A DNA stretch of 64,000 bases from Salvator merianae (GCA_003586115.2 QVOM02000116.1:35429946-35493945); one strand, 5' to 3'; positions 1 to 11,738 are shown, numbered from the stretch's first letter. Program-made: numbers and translations. The notes: generated by a model from the sequence alone, not told the origin.

Positions 1-1130
1 CTTCCCCCCTAAAAAAGTTTCTTCTATGTTTCTTATTCCTGCCCTCCCAATCGCCCAGTTCTTTTCTTTCACCAATTTTCTTCTTTCCTCTTCATTCTAA
101 TAGTTTCTAACGGTATGTGCCATCAAGATATTCCAGAATTTTTATCCTTCTATTATACAATTTTACCAAGTTTTCTCATTGGTAACTCATTAAGGTAATG
201 TGTTGAGAAATGTTTGATAAATTAAATAAATAACAATAATGCAATCATTAAACCTGCCTTTGTTTATTTGTGCATTTCTTAATTTTAAAACCAGGTCAAG
301 CAATATTTGCTGTATGGAGATGGAACAAGGTTTTCCTAACTTTCATGTAGCCATTAAGTATCGAAAACCTGGTAACTATTACATGCTGAAATGACCAATT
401 GCCGCAGCGTCTGACCAGTAGCTACAATATATTGCATCCCTTCCTTGGCACAAGTGTGAATTAGGAATGTTGCTTTGACCTAGTAACTATTTACTGTTCG
501 CTTGCACTTCAGTTATTGATGTTATTTTGCCATCTATATGCCATCTGGCAAATATAAAGAATTTACAAAGAGTAAGGTTTTGAATGAAAATGAGTTGTCT
601 TCAGCATTTTTGCCCCGCAGCCATTCTGTAGGTGCCAGTTTTTTGCTGTTTTTTGTTAACTGCCTTTTGGACGTTTTTTTAAAGGAGATTTCAACAAATA
701 GTTTGATTTCAAAGGACAGTTGTTCTATGAATATAAATTTGGTCTTCAACTTCAGGTGCTTATCCAAGGCAGAGGCTAAATTGCTTTCCAGGATCAGAGC
801 CAGTTTCTTTCCTCAGCACTTTAACACTGAGTGGTGATGTCTAATAGGTAGGGATTCAGCAATGCAACATTGTGGTTCAATACATGGTAGTTTGGGAGCA
901 AAAATATTATTTCTCATTTTATTAATAGAATAAATGTATTTCTTTTTTCTCTCCCTTTCTGTTTGTGCCATGTTCAGGTGGCCGTGTCTGATGGGTTAAA
1001 AGACCAGGTAGCTAAAAGGAAATGGTGCAAGAGATCAGAGCTGGTCAAACTAATAGGTGGTGAAACACTAAACCCTACTATTCTGTGTGAACCCATAAGA
1101 AAATTATCTCTCTGAACATAAATGATGAGG
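1..1130. other. unassigned non-coding DNA
   Basis: AT-rich sequence with no repeat family, splice-like exon or long meaningful reading frame that I can recognise. The roughly 80-100 aa frames around 530-840 on both strands show no domain or compositional sign of coding. Confidence 0.5.
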
Positions 1131-1262
1131 CATAAGAACATAAGAGGAGCCCTGCTGCATCAGGCCACAGCCCACCTAGTCCAGCATCCTGTCTCACACA
1201 GGGGACCACCAGTTGCTTCTGGGCATTCTCAAACAGAAGACAAAGGCAAAACCCGGCATGGA
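1131..1262 (-). mobile_element. CR1 LINE 3'-terminal fragment
   Basis: The segment opens with the CATAAGAACATAAG block, followed by the GGATCAGGCC / CCATCTAGTCCAGCATCC type sequence that closes CR1 3' ends when read on the minus strand. It matches the ends of the longer copies at 52761-53345 (minus) and 63093-63562 (plus) in the same window. Only the untranslated tail is kept; the coding part is lost by the usual 5' truncation of LINEs. Confidence 0.75.
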
Positions 1263-1835
1263 TTAGCAAACCCTGAATTGAAAAGTATGAAGGAGGAAAA
1301 GGAAGATGCACTTAAGCTCTGAGTTAAGGGAGGTGGCATACTCTCTGCGCTGGCAAAGCTAGATGGGGTTGATGAGAAAAGTAGTTCAGGAACAGCTGGA
1401 AGGCCACAAGGAGCACCTCTGGTACAGTGTCAGACCTGAACAGATGAATCTCTCTGAACAGTTTCATCAGTGTAGAAAAAAGGCATATTACTATTTTTCT
1501 TTGGAAGAAGAGAATAAAAAAAATTGAAGTAGAATCTATTCTGTTCTAGGTTTTTTAAATTTTTTACTGGCTTTGCTATATACGGATAAACAATAAAAAT
1601 CAGCACTGATTTTCTATCACTTGTTATGGCCTACTAATGAAAGGGGTGGAAGAGGCCAAGATACCTGTCAGAGTAGATTACAAGTGTCCTCCTCCTTTTT
1701 TTTTTTAAAGGGCATTTCTGTTTCTCAGATTCCTATTCCAACATAAAGATTCCTTCACAAAATCTGTTTAAGTTAAAATTCTGTCTCTGTTGTAACATAT
1801 GGCCTTTCTGCGTGGTCTCTTAATCCAGATTAAGG
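1263..1835. other. unassigned non-coding DNA
   Basis: No gene or clear repeat is seen. A run of T (about 1695-1707) and AT-rich stretches are the only visible features. Confidence 0.45.
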
Positions 1836-2085
1836 GCCCATGTAGTTCAGATGTAGGCTTCCAGATCTGCACATTAATGCAGATCTAGGAGGCCCTGCCT
1901 CACGCTAGCCCCGGCTCTGTTTTCATGAGACAGAGTGAAATCCAGATTAAGGGAGGCCTTACTCTGGATCTCTGGTAGACCCAATTAATTGGGTCTACCA
2001 GAGGGACCAGCAGCCCTGATCAAGAACACGGGCAGCATTCAGAAGCCAAGCTTTGTGGCCATGGCCTAATCTGGATGAGTGCTAT
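1836..2085. mobile_element. Harbinger-like MITE fragment (family A), with palindromes
   Basis: The piece carries blocks seen in the complete family-A copies (8710-9230, 47856-48302): the GGTAGACCC block, 'accagcag', and gcctcc next to a hairpin. It contains a perfect 34-bp palindrome at 1970-2003 (arm CTCTGGTAGACCCAATT) and a shorter hairpin at 1863-1886 (arms AGATCTGCA). Ends are not clear, so it is taken as an internal remnant. Confidence 0.5.
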
Positions 2086-2404
2086 CAGTGTAGATGCTGC
2101 TGATTCTGCCTGTGCCTCCCCATGATCCGGATCAGTAGACCACTAATCCAGCCCCACTGATACAGATTGCTGACCTCTGATGAATACACAATATTTACAC
2201 ACAATATTCCTGAAGCACTTTGAGCCAAGGGAATGCCTTGTTTGGCTCCAAGCATGTTCAGAACTCTCCTTTCTTCCATCTCTTTCCAGCACACATGCTG
2301 TACATCCCTCCTCAGATTGTTACAAGTAGTCCAGCCGATTTCAGCCTCTCCTCAATTGCCCATCCTATTTTTTCTTTTGTTTTCCAGCCTCTCAAAATGC
2401 ATTT

Positions 2405-2490
2405 GAGTAACACATCAAAAACTTTAATCCACTTTAGGGGTTAAAAAAAATCTGGTTTTGGGTTAGATAATGTGGAAGGAAGGTTGAGTG
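2405..2490. mobile_element. MITE fragment (family F)
   Basis: An 'ctttaatccacttta' terminus-like block and GGGTTAGATAATGTG match the centre of the copy at 36567-36768, and the related copy at 14019-14234. It is probably one half of a foldback element. Outer ends are lost. Confidence 0.45.
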
Positions 2491-2649
2491 AAGGTCTGTT
2501 AGAACTTAGGTGCTAGGTATGTGCTGAACAGCTGTAGAGGCAGGAGACTGCAAATGCCTTCATTCCACACTTCCTGCTCTCTCTGAAAGATTTATGCAAT
2601 CCCCAAGTAGGCAGCTGAGTTCAGGAGGTGAAGGAACTCACCTCTTTTG

Positions 2650-3260
2650 TGTACCACGGTTCAGTGGCCCTGTTACCCCCCCTTGTGGGCAGGGCTGCAG
2701 TGTATATCAACATGCATCATCGTGCATATGTGTGACCTCATGTGCAGCCATGCACATGCATGTTGATATCAGTGCAAACTTGTGCATCATCACACATATG
2801 TACAGCCCTATGCACCTTTCCACGCTTGCCTTCAGTAGACCTGACTCTGCTAGGATAGATGGCTCCTGGCATGGAATAAGGCCATCCGCATTGGGATGGC
2901 TTGTTCAGTTCTAGTCCCCACACTGGCTCTGAAGCTCACACAGCCTTCGTAGCTGGTGCAGGAAGTCCCCCAAAACTCTGAAGTCCTGGGGGACACATTC
3001 TGCCAGCACACTTGGTTGCACTGGGTCCCGTTTTAGACTGGACCACAGAGGCATGTCACTTTCCAGCATGCAACCCTCTGGTACACAAGTAGACTGGAGC
3101 AGCCTGCCATTTTGGACTCCTCTGACTCGTCTGCACTCTGACTTGTGTGGCCAGAGTGTACTAGCAGGGGATGGGGCCTCCCTTAGACCACACCAGTGTG
3201 CAGAATGGAGGCTCCTAGTATACTTGCTGGTCTGGTCTACCAGCAAGTGCAGAATTGCCC
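2650..3260. mobile_element. composite Harbinger-like MITE remnant (families A/C)
   Basis: The right end reads AAGTGCAGAATTGCCC, the inverted terminus of family C (compare 56381 and 57277). Inside are blocks shared with 16570-17160: 'aaggccatccgcattgg', 'ctggctctgaa' and a cluster of purine/pyrimidine-alternating 'tgcatgtg' words. The left end is uncertain. The ~100-aa frames across it are shadows of repeat sequence. Confidence 0.55.
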
Positions 3261-4552
3261 TATGTTATTCAAGGGAAGATGGTACTTAATTGTATCAGTG
3301 TATAATTCAGTTGAACTAATGAGGTCGTGTCTTGTGTCTCTTCAGGCAGTGAAGAGGAAAGCAAGCACACTCAGGTACCATACTACACGAGTCCTCAGAA
3401 GTCTACACACAGTTGGATATTCTTGAGATCATTGAGCCTTCTTGAGGTTACTGTCAATTAAATGGAAGAAATTCTGAACTGTGTGTAGGTTTGTTTTACT
3501 TGCTGCTTGTGGATTTATTTTTGATGCTATGTGTTCTATAACTTACTGTATATACCATTGTAAGATAGCTCAGGAGCAATATATTACAGTAATAAACCCA
3601 ATAAATAACATAAAATATAGTGTAAGAAATGATTGTTAATGATCTGTACTTTTATATGTATCATTGTTAAAGAAGTAGTTACATCATTTTAGGAACAAGT
3701 TTAGTTTTTTTAAAGCAGTAGACATGACTTTGCCAACCTGTTTCAAAGGTCTTTTGATGCTTTTAACTGTGGTTCTCTTCTGATGAAAGACAGCATTGTT
3801 TGGGGGCATGAGTAAGATATGATGAAAAGGTTGTTGGCTGGCATTCTGCTTTTTTATTTGAGTTTTATATAGTGGAAAAGTTAGCTTATTAGGGGGAAAT
3901 CCAGATGATTGAAGCAACATTGTTTATACCTGGTGATTAAAGGTTCAAAAAAAGAAAAATGCCTGTGCTTTCTGATGGGAAAATGACAACATTATTACTG
4001 TAAAAAGGGGATTTTGGTAACAGGGGGGACTTTTGCACAAAGAAGGTCTAAATATTTTTGTCAAAACTAAATGTAACCTTTGTTGCTTAAAAAACCCACA
4101 CAGGTTTTATTTCGAGTGAAAGTAGCTGTTCATATTTTGATTTTATATAAACCTGAAACAAACCATTAACTTCTTCTCTAGAACTTCTTGGCCATGCCTT
4201 GTAAAAGTTCTTGACTGTAGTTATAATAGCACTGTAACTCTAAAATTCATTATCCAGAACAGATAGTAATACTTGGCATGTTTTGGGGAGTCATAATTAA
4301 TTAATGTTGCTTTGAAATAATTCAAGCAATCAATCTTCTTTATGTTAATAAATCTGTTGGATGACTGTTAATACCTCAGAAACTTAAAACTTTCCCTAAC
4401 AGTGAATATGGATATAAAATGGATGTTCTTGGCGTCCATTATTGTTTTGAATAGTGTACATTTTCTTGACTTCTTATCCACTTCATATGTGGTTTACATT
4501 ATATCTTAATATAGGAATTATGAATGATATAATGCTCATAGTGAGCTTCAGG
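3261..4552. other. unassigned non-coding DNA
   Basis: AT-rich, with scattered AATAAA words (for example near 3591 and 3601) that are not tied to any visible exon. Nothing recognisable as gene or repeat. Confidence 0.45.
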
Positions 4553-4555
4553 TAA

Positions 4556-4880
4556 GGTTCCATTCGCACTTACCTGCATGGCAGCGGCCATCTTGTGCTC
4601 AGTGTGCCCATTGCGCATGCGTGATCACGTGGCCCCATCCAGGATCGCAGGCTTGATTGAGGCATTGTGCAACCTGATCGCGTAGGCCTGATGGTGCTGC
4701 CACGATTGGCCCATTGTGCAGGCACGATTGACTCGTCATGCCTGCACACTGCGTGGGCCACCCAGTCACCATGGCAGTGGCCAGACACTTGTCAGCTGCT
4801 GCCGTGGCAAGGATCAGGCATGGCTACTGGCATTCATACCTGCAAATGCTGGTACCCAGTTTCAGGTAAGTTTGTAGGCC
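4556..4880. mobile_element. Harbinger-like MITE (family E), CTTACCTG termini
   Basis: The left end GGTTCCATTCGCACTTACCTG and the right end CAGGTAAG...GTAGGCC are inverted versions of each other and resemble the family-A terminus GGGCCTTTCTGCACTTACCT. TAA precedes the left end at 4553-4555. The interior is GC-rich and repetitive ('cattgtgcaggcacgattg' type words). Similar inner ends occur at 24549-24740 and 46993-47193. Confidence 0.55.
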
Positions 4881-4922
4881 TCGTAGTACAGACGGTTTCC
4901 GCACGTTGACATCTATTCCACC

Positions 4923-4950
4923 TTAGAATGTGATAATTATCCCATTCTAA
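4923..4950. repeat. 28-bp near-perfect palindrome
   Basis: TTAGAATG-TGATAATTATCC-CATTCTAA reads almost the same on both strands, with only one mismatched pair. The same core, GATAATTATC followed by (C/T)CATTCTAA, occurs at 38200-38222 beside another repeat, so it is probably a transposon terminus junction rather than a regulatory site. Confidence 0.55.
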
Positions 4951-5765
4951 GATGTAAAGTGTGAACATGCCCAATACCTTCTTCATCCAGGAACTGCCTA
5001 CACACTCTGGCCACATTAGGCCAGGCATTGTCCTGCACCAGGAAGAACCCAGGGCCCACTGCATCAGCGCCTCTGAGGATTTCATCCCAGTACCTAACAG
5101 CAGTCAGGGTACCGTTGGTTATCTCATGGACAGTTGTGCAACCCTCCAAGGATATGCATCTCCAGACCATCACTGACCCACTACCAAACCAGTCATGCTG
5201 GATAATGTTGCAGGCAGCATACCGTTCACCACAGTGTCTCTAGACTTTCACATCTGTCACATGTGTCCAGTGTGAACCTGCTCTCATCTGTGAAGAGAAC
5301 GGGGGCACCAATGGCAGACCTGCCAGTTCTAGTGTTCTCTGCTGAGTGCCAATTTAACTGCACAGTGCTGGGCTGTAAGCACAGGTCCCACTATAAGACA
5401 TCAGGCCCTCAGGCCACCCTCATGTAGTTTGGTCAGTTTGGTCAGAAACATGCACACCAGTACCCCACTGGAGGTCATTTTGTAGGGCTCTGGCAGTGCT
5501 CCTCCTGTTCCTTCTTGCACAAAGAAGTAGATGCTGGTTCTGATGCTGGGTTGATGTTGTTCTATAGCCCTGTCCAGCTCTCCTTGTGTATCGACCCATG
5601 TCCTGGAATCTGCTCCATGCTCTTGAGACAGTGCTGGAAGACGCATCAAACCTTCTTGAGATGGCATCCTGGAGGAGCTAGATTGTGTGTGGAACCTGAA
5701 TGGGCTGCAGGTACTACCTCATGCTACCAGTAGTGACAAGGACACTAACAGAACACAAAACTAGA
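4937..5765 (-). pseudogene. Tc1-like (TcMar) transposase relic
   Basis: Read on the minus strand, broken frames give peptides typical of Tc1-family transposases: VWRCISLEG, NGTLTAVRYWDEILR, then VGPGFFLVQDNAWPNVAR and CRQFLDEEGI. The VQDNA block holds the second catalytic Asp of the DDE triad, and the context upstream of it (5200-5330, minus) encodes the FTDESRF-like and RYA.CNII blocks in other frames. Frameshifts and stops prevent a full protein, so it cannot be active. Family knowledge: these enzymes cut and paste at TA dinucleotides. The element's own terminal repeats were not resolved, though a palindrome lies at its 3' side (4923-4950). Confidence 0.8.
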
Positions 5766-6264
5766 GAAGAATCAGTCAGAAATGATAAGGAGAGAGTATT
5801 GTCTGTGGTCACTACCTGTGAAACCATTCCCTTTTGCGGTGTTGTCCTGCTTCTTGTCACTTTCATTTGCGCTACAGCAGGAGAAATACTTTCTATGTTA
5901 GAATCAATTCATATAAAAAGATAAGGAATCAGAGTTCATTTTCTAGTACAGAACATGTAGACATCTGTAAAATCCTGGTAGCTTATGAGACAGGTCTCAG
6001 GTTCAGCTTAAGAAGACCCAGGCAAACAATGCACTTTTAATTTTATGGTACAGAATTATTATTATTATTTTTAACAAACATCAGTAGAAGCTAAAAAGTA
6101 TGCTCCAAAGAATTAAAAGGTTTGCACCTGAAGGTTTTTGATTGGATAAGAAACTGTGGAAGACATCTCAAATAAAACATGGAAGACTTCTGCATGTCCT
6201 TTGTAGTCCTGAAAACAGAGCCTGGTCTGCTTGTGGACTTCTGATGGTGCTCCATCGCAGTCTG
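5766..6264. other. unassigned non-coding DNA
   Basis: No gene or repeat family recognised. ATT-rich run near 6055-6072. Confidence 0.45.
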
Positions 6265-6392
6265 TAGCTTTGTCCAATGAGGATGAAGCATACTATGGGA
6301 GGGCTAGGCCTGCTCCGTTCTGCACTAGCATGTGGAAGGTGGTCCCCTAGACCCCTTCTTGTTCTGGACTTACAGTACATGCAGAAAGGGCC
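6265..6392. mobile_element. Harbinger-like MITE, right part (family A)
   Basis: Ends with CATGCAGAAAGGGCC, the inverted family-A terminus, after 'tagcatgtgg' and 'gaccccttcttgttctgg' blocks that recur in other A copies. The left end is missing. Confidence 0.55.
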
Positions 6393-7360
6393 CCAGAGTC
6401 CTGTACTTTGCATGTCAGCTTTCTCTCACAATCTCCCTTCTGTATGTTTGTTTTTTTAAACTCACTTCCGTACATTTGAGGGCAAAATTACATTCAGTGG
6501 AGACTTCTGAATAAACACAGTCAGTTCAGACCATAAGAATTTAGAGGCTGTATTGCAGAGTGTTACTTTTTTTTTATTATTTCAAACAGGTTAAGCATAG
6601 TCAAAGGCATTCCTGCTGTTAAGAAACAATGAACAAATAAAACTTCTAACTTTCTACCTTTGTGTTTTTTTTCTTTGGAAGTGATATTTTATCCAGGCAT
6701 CACTAATAACTCTAATCTAACTCAGCTGGGTACCTGGCAAATAAGCAGGTTGGTACCATGACTGAGTATAGCATGTTGTGCGAGGCAAATATGCAATCTG
6801 AGCAGCTGGATCAAATCTCTTACTGTAAAGTCTGCATGTCAACCTGAGGTCAGCTCCATATTAACATCTGGACCCTGCCTAGCTAGACAAGAACTACTGT
6901 TAATATAATGTATAGCATATGCTTAGTGCCTTGCATGCTGTAAAAATTATTCTGTTTCAAAGGGGGGGGGGGAAGTATTGCTCTAGGGAAGCTGCCTGCT
7001 TAGACAGGAGCATGTGTCTTGGAGATGATGGATGAGGATTGTGAACTTCCAGGTCTGAAGACCACTATTTAGGCTAGCTTTGTGCTTTTTATAAATTGAC
7101 GGTGGGTGCCTTGCCCTTAGGAGTTGTTCTCTTTTTCTTTTGGAGGATTTCCAAGTGTGTAAAGAAAATATCTGATGCCTGTATGCTACTGTGATCAAAC
7201 TATTAGAGGGTATGAGGGGTTAATCTCCGGTAGCTCAGATGTGGGCTGTTTGGGTGTTGTCATTGCTGTTTATGCCCACTGGTCTGTCTGCAGTACAGAA
7301 ATGGGACTTCACAGGCGGATGTGCCCTTTCTCCTTAATGTCATGTAGATTGTTGAACCCC
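6393..7360. other. unassigned non-coding DNA
   Basis: An 11-base G run lies at 6962-6972. No coding or repeat family signal otherwise. Confidence 0.45.
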
Positions 7361-7402
7361 GGAGGGAGGGAGGGAGGGAGGGAGGGAGGGAGGGAGGGAG
7401 AG
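7361..7402. repeat. (GGGA)n microsatellite
   Basis: About ten uninterrupted GGAG/GGGA units. Confidence 0.95.
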
Positions 7403-8706
7403 GAAAACCTGGATAAAAGTAATAGAAGCTGGAAGAGCCCTCTGCAAGCGTTCAGTTCAGACCTCTGTGAATGCAGTTTGTTGTTCCTCTGCAAGCCCAC
7501 TGGGTGGGGGAAGAGAGGAAAGAAAGTGGCAGGAACAGCATCTACACCATTGCTGACTCTACAAGGGACTAGCTGAAAATATAGACTCTAACTTGATTTT
7601 TAGCGAATTCTCAGGGATTCGCTGAGTGAATTTCCACTTGAACAGGAGTTTCCCTTTGAACAGCATTCACATGGGCTGGTATTTCCTGTTTATGTTTGAA
7701 TGCTCAGGTTTCAATCAATGGGCACCTTTGCTAGTTCCCATTTCTAATCGATGCAGCTGAGTTTGTGTGAATGTGTTCCACGTATGTGGCCTTCCCCTCT
7801 GAAATAGGGCACTTGATTATGGTTGTATAATAAACACATGTGCTTTCCTTCAGCTCCCATTTTTGGGGTGAGAAGCAGCATGAGTGATCCTGGCTGGCTC
7901 AAGACCCCCCCTCCCCCAGCAAATTCAGGACTAAATTTCAAAGCACTCATTCCCCAGTGGAGCACATAAGCTCTCATTCTCTGCAGTGAGGCTCACCCGA
8001 GACTCTTATGGAATGGTTTTCCTGAAATGATCTATTTCAAGCTAAGAAGAAAACATGATAAAAGAGTCAATAAGTTTTAGACATTTTAAGGGCCTGGCCT
8101 GTAACAGATGGCAAATACAGAACAGTGGAGATTAAGGTGGAATAAATAACAATTTGAAGAGAAAATGATAAAAGAGGAAACATCTGCTAATTTGAAAGGC
8201 GATGTATCATTCTGACAAAAGATGAAGGATCTTTTCTTGTGCTGAAAGAAAAATAAGAAGTGAAGGAGAATTCCAAGTGGAATTATTTTTCTGCCACAGC
8301 AGAAAACCTTTTACAATTCCTTCTTAAGGGGAAGTGTGATTCCTGCAGAACAGAGGTGTATGCTGCAGGTGAGAGTGTCTTCTATCGTAGTGCCAAAGGT
8401 TGATGTTGTCTTATCCTATATACACTTCTGACTTCGGCACTGTCAGTTTTCTGTCAGAACAGATCATTGTGAATGTAGCCTACAGGTTTAAATGGGCTTC
8501 AAAAAGCACTAGCACTTTATTTTCTTATTGAAGAGCAGTTAAGGGATGGAAGATTACAAGTAAGGATACGATTTATGGAGGGGCAGAGAACAGAACCAGG
8601 TCTGAATGTTCGATTGACCACTGAGTCTTGGATGACCTTGGCTGAGTTACTGCCCCTTACCTAATCAAGTTCTTTGAAGGAAAGCTGAGGTGTAACCTGT
8701 TCTTCC
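7403..8706. other. unassigned non-coding DNA
   Basis: No gene seen. The part at about 8605-8700 ('ttggatgaccttggctgagttac') has the flavour of L2/MIR-type 3' tails but is too decayed to call. Confidence 0.4.
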
Positions 8707-8709
8707 TTA

Positions 8710-9230
8710 GGGCCTTTCAATACATACCTTTGTTCCACATTAGGATCCCTTGTGGTCCTCTTCAGGGCTTCATTGGTCCACACGCTACTGCAGACTTGTG
8801 AGGTCCTGCCCACCACTGGGACACTCTGTCTGCATAGGATGAAGCATGATCCAAATAAAGGACTCCTTGGTCTGAATTACCAACATTGAGATCCACTGGT
8901 GGACCAACACTGATAGTGTGGAATATGGAGATTTGTAGAAAGAATGTCTCTATGTTTCTGACTTTTGGGGAACCCATTATGGTATTGCACCAAAGAGTAC
9001 AGCCAAAATGGGTCCCCTGGTGGCTCCAAGCTATGAACTTTCATTCCTAGTCATTCCTAGCCCTTGGGGGCTGGCCCTGAAATTGTGTGAGCTTCAAGGC
9101 CAGTGAGGGACTGGTCTGGACCAGCGCCGTGCCATGTTCTGGACCACGCTGTACAATGTTCCAGACCAGCAGGCCTCATTGATCCAGGCCCACTGGCCTG
9201 GAACAAGGTGCAGTAAGTACAGAAGGGCCC
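8710..9230. mobile_element. complete Harbinger-like MITE (family A)
   Basis: Starts GGGCCTTTC...TACCTT and ends GTAAGTACAGAAGGGCCC, an inverted repeat of about 20 bp with a few mismatches. The trinucleotide TTA flanks it on both sides (8707-8709 and 9231-9233), as expected of the TWA target duplication of PIF/Harbinger transposons. It is 521 bp with no transposase frame, so it needed an enzyme from elsewhere. Internal blocks (tccacacgcta, ggtggaccaac, ccaagctatgaac) recur at 10501-10790 and 47856-48302. Confidence 0.8.
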
Positions 9231-9233
9231 TTA

Positions 9234-9890
9234 ATATCTGATAGGACTAAATACTTGCTTGGAGAGCTGGTTTGTTTTTGAGTGTTAATGAGTTCAGGAG
9301 AGAGGAGTCCTTAAAATAGCCAATTTGTCTGTGATTTTATGTTGTTCCTTGTCAAAACCATGCTTCCAAAGCAGCTTTAGGAGTTGAACTGGAATTCCAA
9401 AATTAAGAGTGACCCACTTAGATCTTATAATTGTTCCCCAAGATTGCCTTTAGGCTTTCAAAATCGATGGCCTTCTGGCATATATGTGATGCAAGAATCA
9501 GATTGCAGTGTTTATCACCTTGCAATGTTAACATCACTGAGAAATTTTCAACTGAAATTAGCAAGTTGGAAAACCCTAATCCTTGTAGATATATTTCATT
9601 CCTAACCATATATATCTGCTGGCCTTCATCTTCTCTAGGAAACTCATAATCAGACCAGCCTCCTTGAAGAAAGACACTCTCATTTTTATATTATAGTCTA
9701 TCTTCTTGTTTCTATCTGTGGAAATACTTGTTTTCTATAGTTTTTCTGTATTTTGTGATTACGGCTCTGATATCTCATGCCATTTAATGAAGCTGTGATG
9801 TACCAGAACTCGGAATATTCCCTGAGGGCCAGTAAGAATATCAGTGCGGGTCTTAGAGGGATTCAAATCAGACAGAGCATAATCAGACAA
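9234..9890. other. unassigned non-coding DNA
   Basis: No gene or repeat family recognised. The overlapping 63-73 aa frames at 9384-9649 on both strands look like chance. Confidence 0.45.
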
Positions 9891-10134
9891 TTGCCTCCTG
9901 ATCTGTAACATCAGTGGACCTGATTAAACAGCTGGGGGTAATCCAGACCAAGGAGCATGCGTAAGGTACATGCCTCTGTGGTCTGATTTCCCAGTGGACA
10001 CATTTTAGTGACGCAACAAGGTGCATCACTGAAATGGGTTGGTTCCCTGGGGCCTCTGAGTCCAGGAACCTTCATTCCTGGCCACTGGCGCTTTCAGAGG
10101 CTGGTGGGGGCTAGACTGGAACAGCAGTCACTTT
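9891..10134. mobile_element. Harbinger-like MITE fragment (family A)
   Basis: Internal family-A blocks ('gacgcaacaaggtgcatcac', 'aaatgggttggttccc', 'ggaaccttcattcctgg') match 10690-10780 and 48100-48160. It abuts the hairpin element starting at 10135, and further A-like sequence continues at about 10320-10395, so the hairpin may have inserted into it. Confidence 0.55.
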
Positions 10135-10314
10135 GGCCCTTTCTGCACTTGACCTTATTGTGGATTATATCTCAGAATAGGGACCTGCTATCCACATGCT
10201 AGTGCAAACTATGAAAGGTCTTGCCCAGGGCCTACCATAGTCTGCACTAGCATGCAGATGGCAGGTCCCTATTCTGAGATATAATCTGGAATAAGTCCAA
10301 GTGCAGAAAGGACC
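10135..10314. mobile_element. 180-bp foldback MITE (family A, hairpin form)
   Basis: Both ends carry GG(C/A)CCTTTCTGCACTTG in inverted orientation. The two arms (about 10135-10212 and 10233-10314) are close to 80 nt and nearly complementary, separated by a loop of about 20 nt. Half copies of the same arm occur at 11653-11738, 15721-15784, 29671-29750 and 36769-36835, and a hairpin copy at 14391-14518. Confidence 0.8.
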
Positions 10315-10500
10315 AATATGGATAGCCTTAATCTAGTCCAGGCATAATCTGTCCCAGTTTAGGAATGGATTGCTTGATCTAATCCAACCAATTGGGATCA
10401 GAAATGAAAAGCACAGAAAAGCCCTCAGTCATGAAGTTCATTGAATGTCCTTTGGCCAGCTGCTGCCTCTCATCCTTGAGTCTTTGTCCATTCATGGTTC

Positions 10501-10790
10501 ATTCAGAATAGGGGTCCCCAAAATTGGCTTCTGGGTCTCATCAGTTCACATGCTAATGCAGATATGTTAGATCCCACCCACCACTGGTATGCTCTGTCCA
10601 CAAAGGATGGAATGTGATCCAGATCAATATGTTCAGCACACCTGTAGATGGACCAACAGACCTTGGTCCAGAACACGGAGGCATGCAGACCCATTTAGTG
10701 GGGGACCCATTTCAGCGGTGCATCAAAGTGCGCTGCCAAAATGGGTCCCTGCTGGTTCCAAGGCTAGGAAAGGAACATTGTGGAGGTCAC
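10501..10790. mobile_element. Harbinger-like MITE, internal part (family A)
   Basis: The order of blocks (ttggcttctgggtctcat, cacccaccactggtatg, gaccaacagaccttggtcc, aaatgggtccctgctgg) is that of 8760-9010 and 47900-48130. Terminal repeats are missing. Confidence 0.6.
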
Positions 10791-11652
10791 TGGGGGTGGA
10801 TGATGAGGTCAAAGCTGACCAGTGAATTTACATTTAAGTAGCTGAAATACTTGGAGTATGTAACAGACTTGCAGTAAAATTGCACTTTCGTCAGAAATGG
10901 TAGAATGATAGAGACCCTTGGTGACTCTTTTGAGAAAGAGGAATTTTCATAAGAAAGCAAGCTTTGAAATGCATTCAAACATGTTAAAGAAAGGAATTTT
11001 TATGGCTCACTACAGACTTCTGCAAAAACTCATAAAACTGTAATTTCTGTACTATACTTTAAAAAAAGAATGTGATTCATCTTGAGGTTTTTGGCAATTC
11101 TGGTTTTATAACTATGATATAATATCATTTATGATGGTATCCGCAACGCTTACTATTCAACATGTAATGGCCATTTTCATTTTCTCTTCAGCCAAAAACA
11201 GGGAGGATAAATGCTTTATAAATCCCCATCAAAAGGCTATTTTGGATTTAGATAGGTGTTTTGGAGCTCATGTAAGAAAGTTAAAGGGGAAAAAACCTCT
11301 AAACAAGAGGAACATATGGTATAGATAAGTTATTTTTAAAGGCAGTGTGACCTACCCAACTTGGAAATCTGTTTAATGCACCAATAATATTTGTACACAT
11401 AATGTTGAAATGCGTTATGCCTGCTTAATGTTTATACATTTGAATATTTAGGATATTTGTTTGCCTGAACTTTTAAAATTACGGTAATGAGTGTTTTGCT
11501 TTTAATTCTTTCTGTTAGTATGTTTTCTTATGCAGCTTAAAAAAAAATCTTACTAAGGTTTCTTTTTGGTTGTAGCCGATCTAGTTTAGGTAATGCATGT
11601 GATATCATGCATCTAAGCATCGAATCAGATTTGGCTATGGGCTGCTCTCATT
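10791..11652. other. unassigned non-coding DNA
   Basis: AT-rich. No gene or clear repeat seen. Confidence 0.45.
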
Positions 11653-11738
11653 GACCTTTTCTGCACTAGGCCTTATTCTGGATTATATCCCAGAATAGGG
11701 ACCTGTCATCTACATGCTGGTGCAGATTACGGCACAAA
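11653..11738. mobile_element. half copy of the family-A hairpin MITE
   Basis: Begins with the terminus ACCTTTTCTGCACTAGG and runs through TTATATCCCAGAATAGGG and 'tacatgctggtgcagatta', one arm of the element at 10135-10314. The other arm is absent. Confidence 0.65.

Noticed and set aside
3590..3610. AATAAA words as gene polyadenylation sites
   Set aside because: No exon or terminal reading frame is associated, and such words are frequent in AT-rich DNA.
4570..4909. GC-rich 4.6-4.9 kb segment as a CpG-island promoter
   Set aside because: It is bounded by inverted MITE termini and has sister copies elsewhere in the window.
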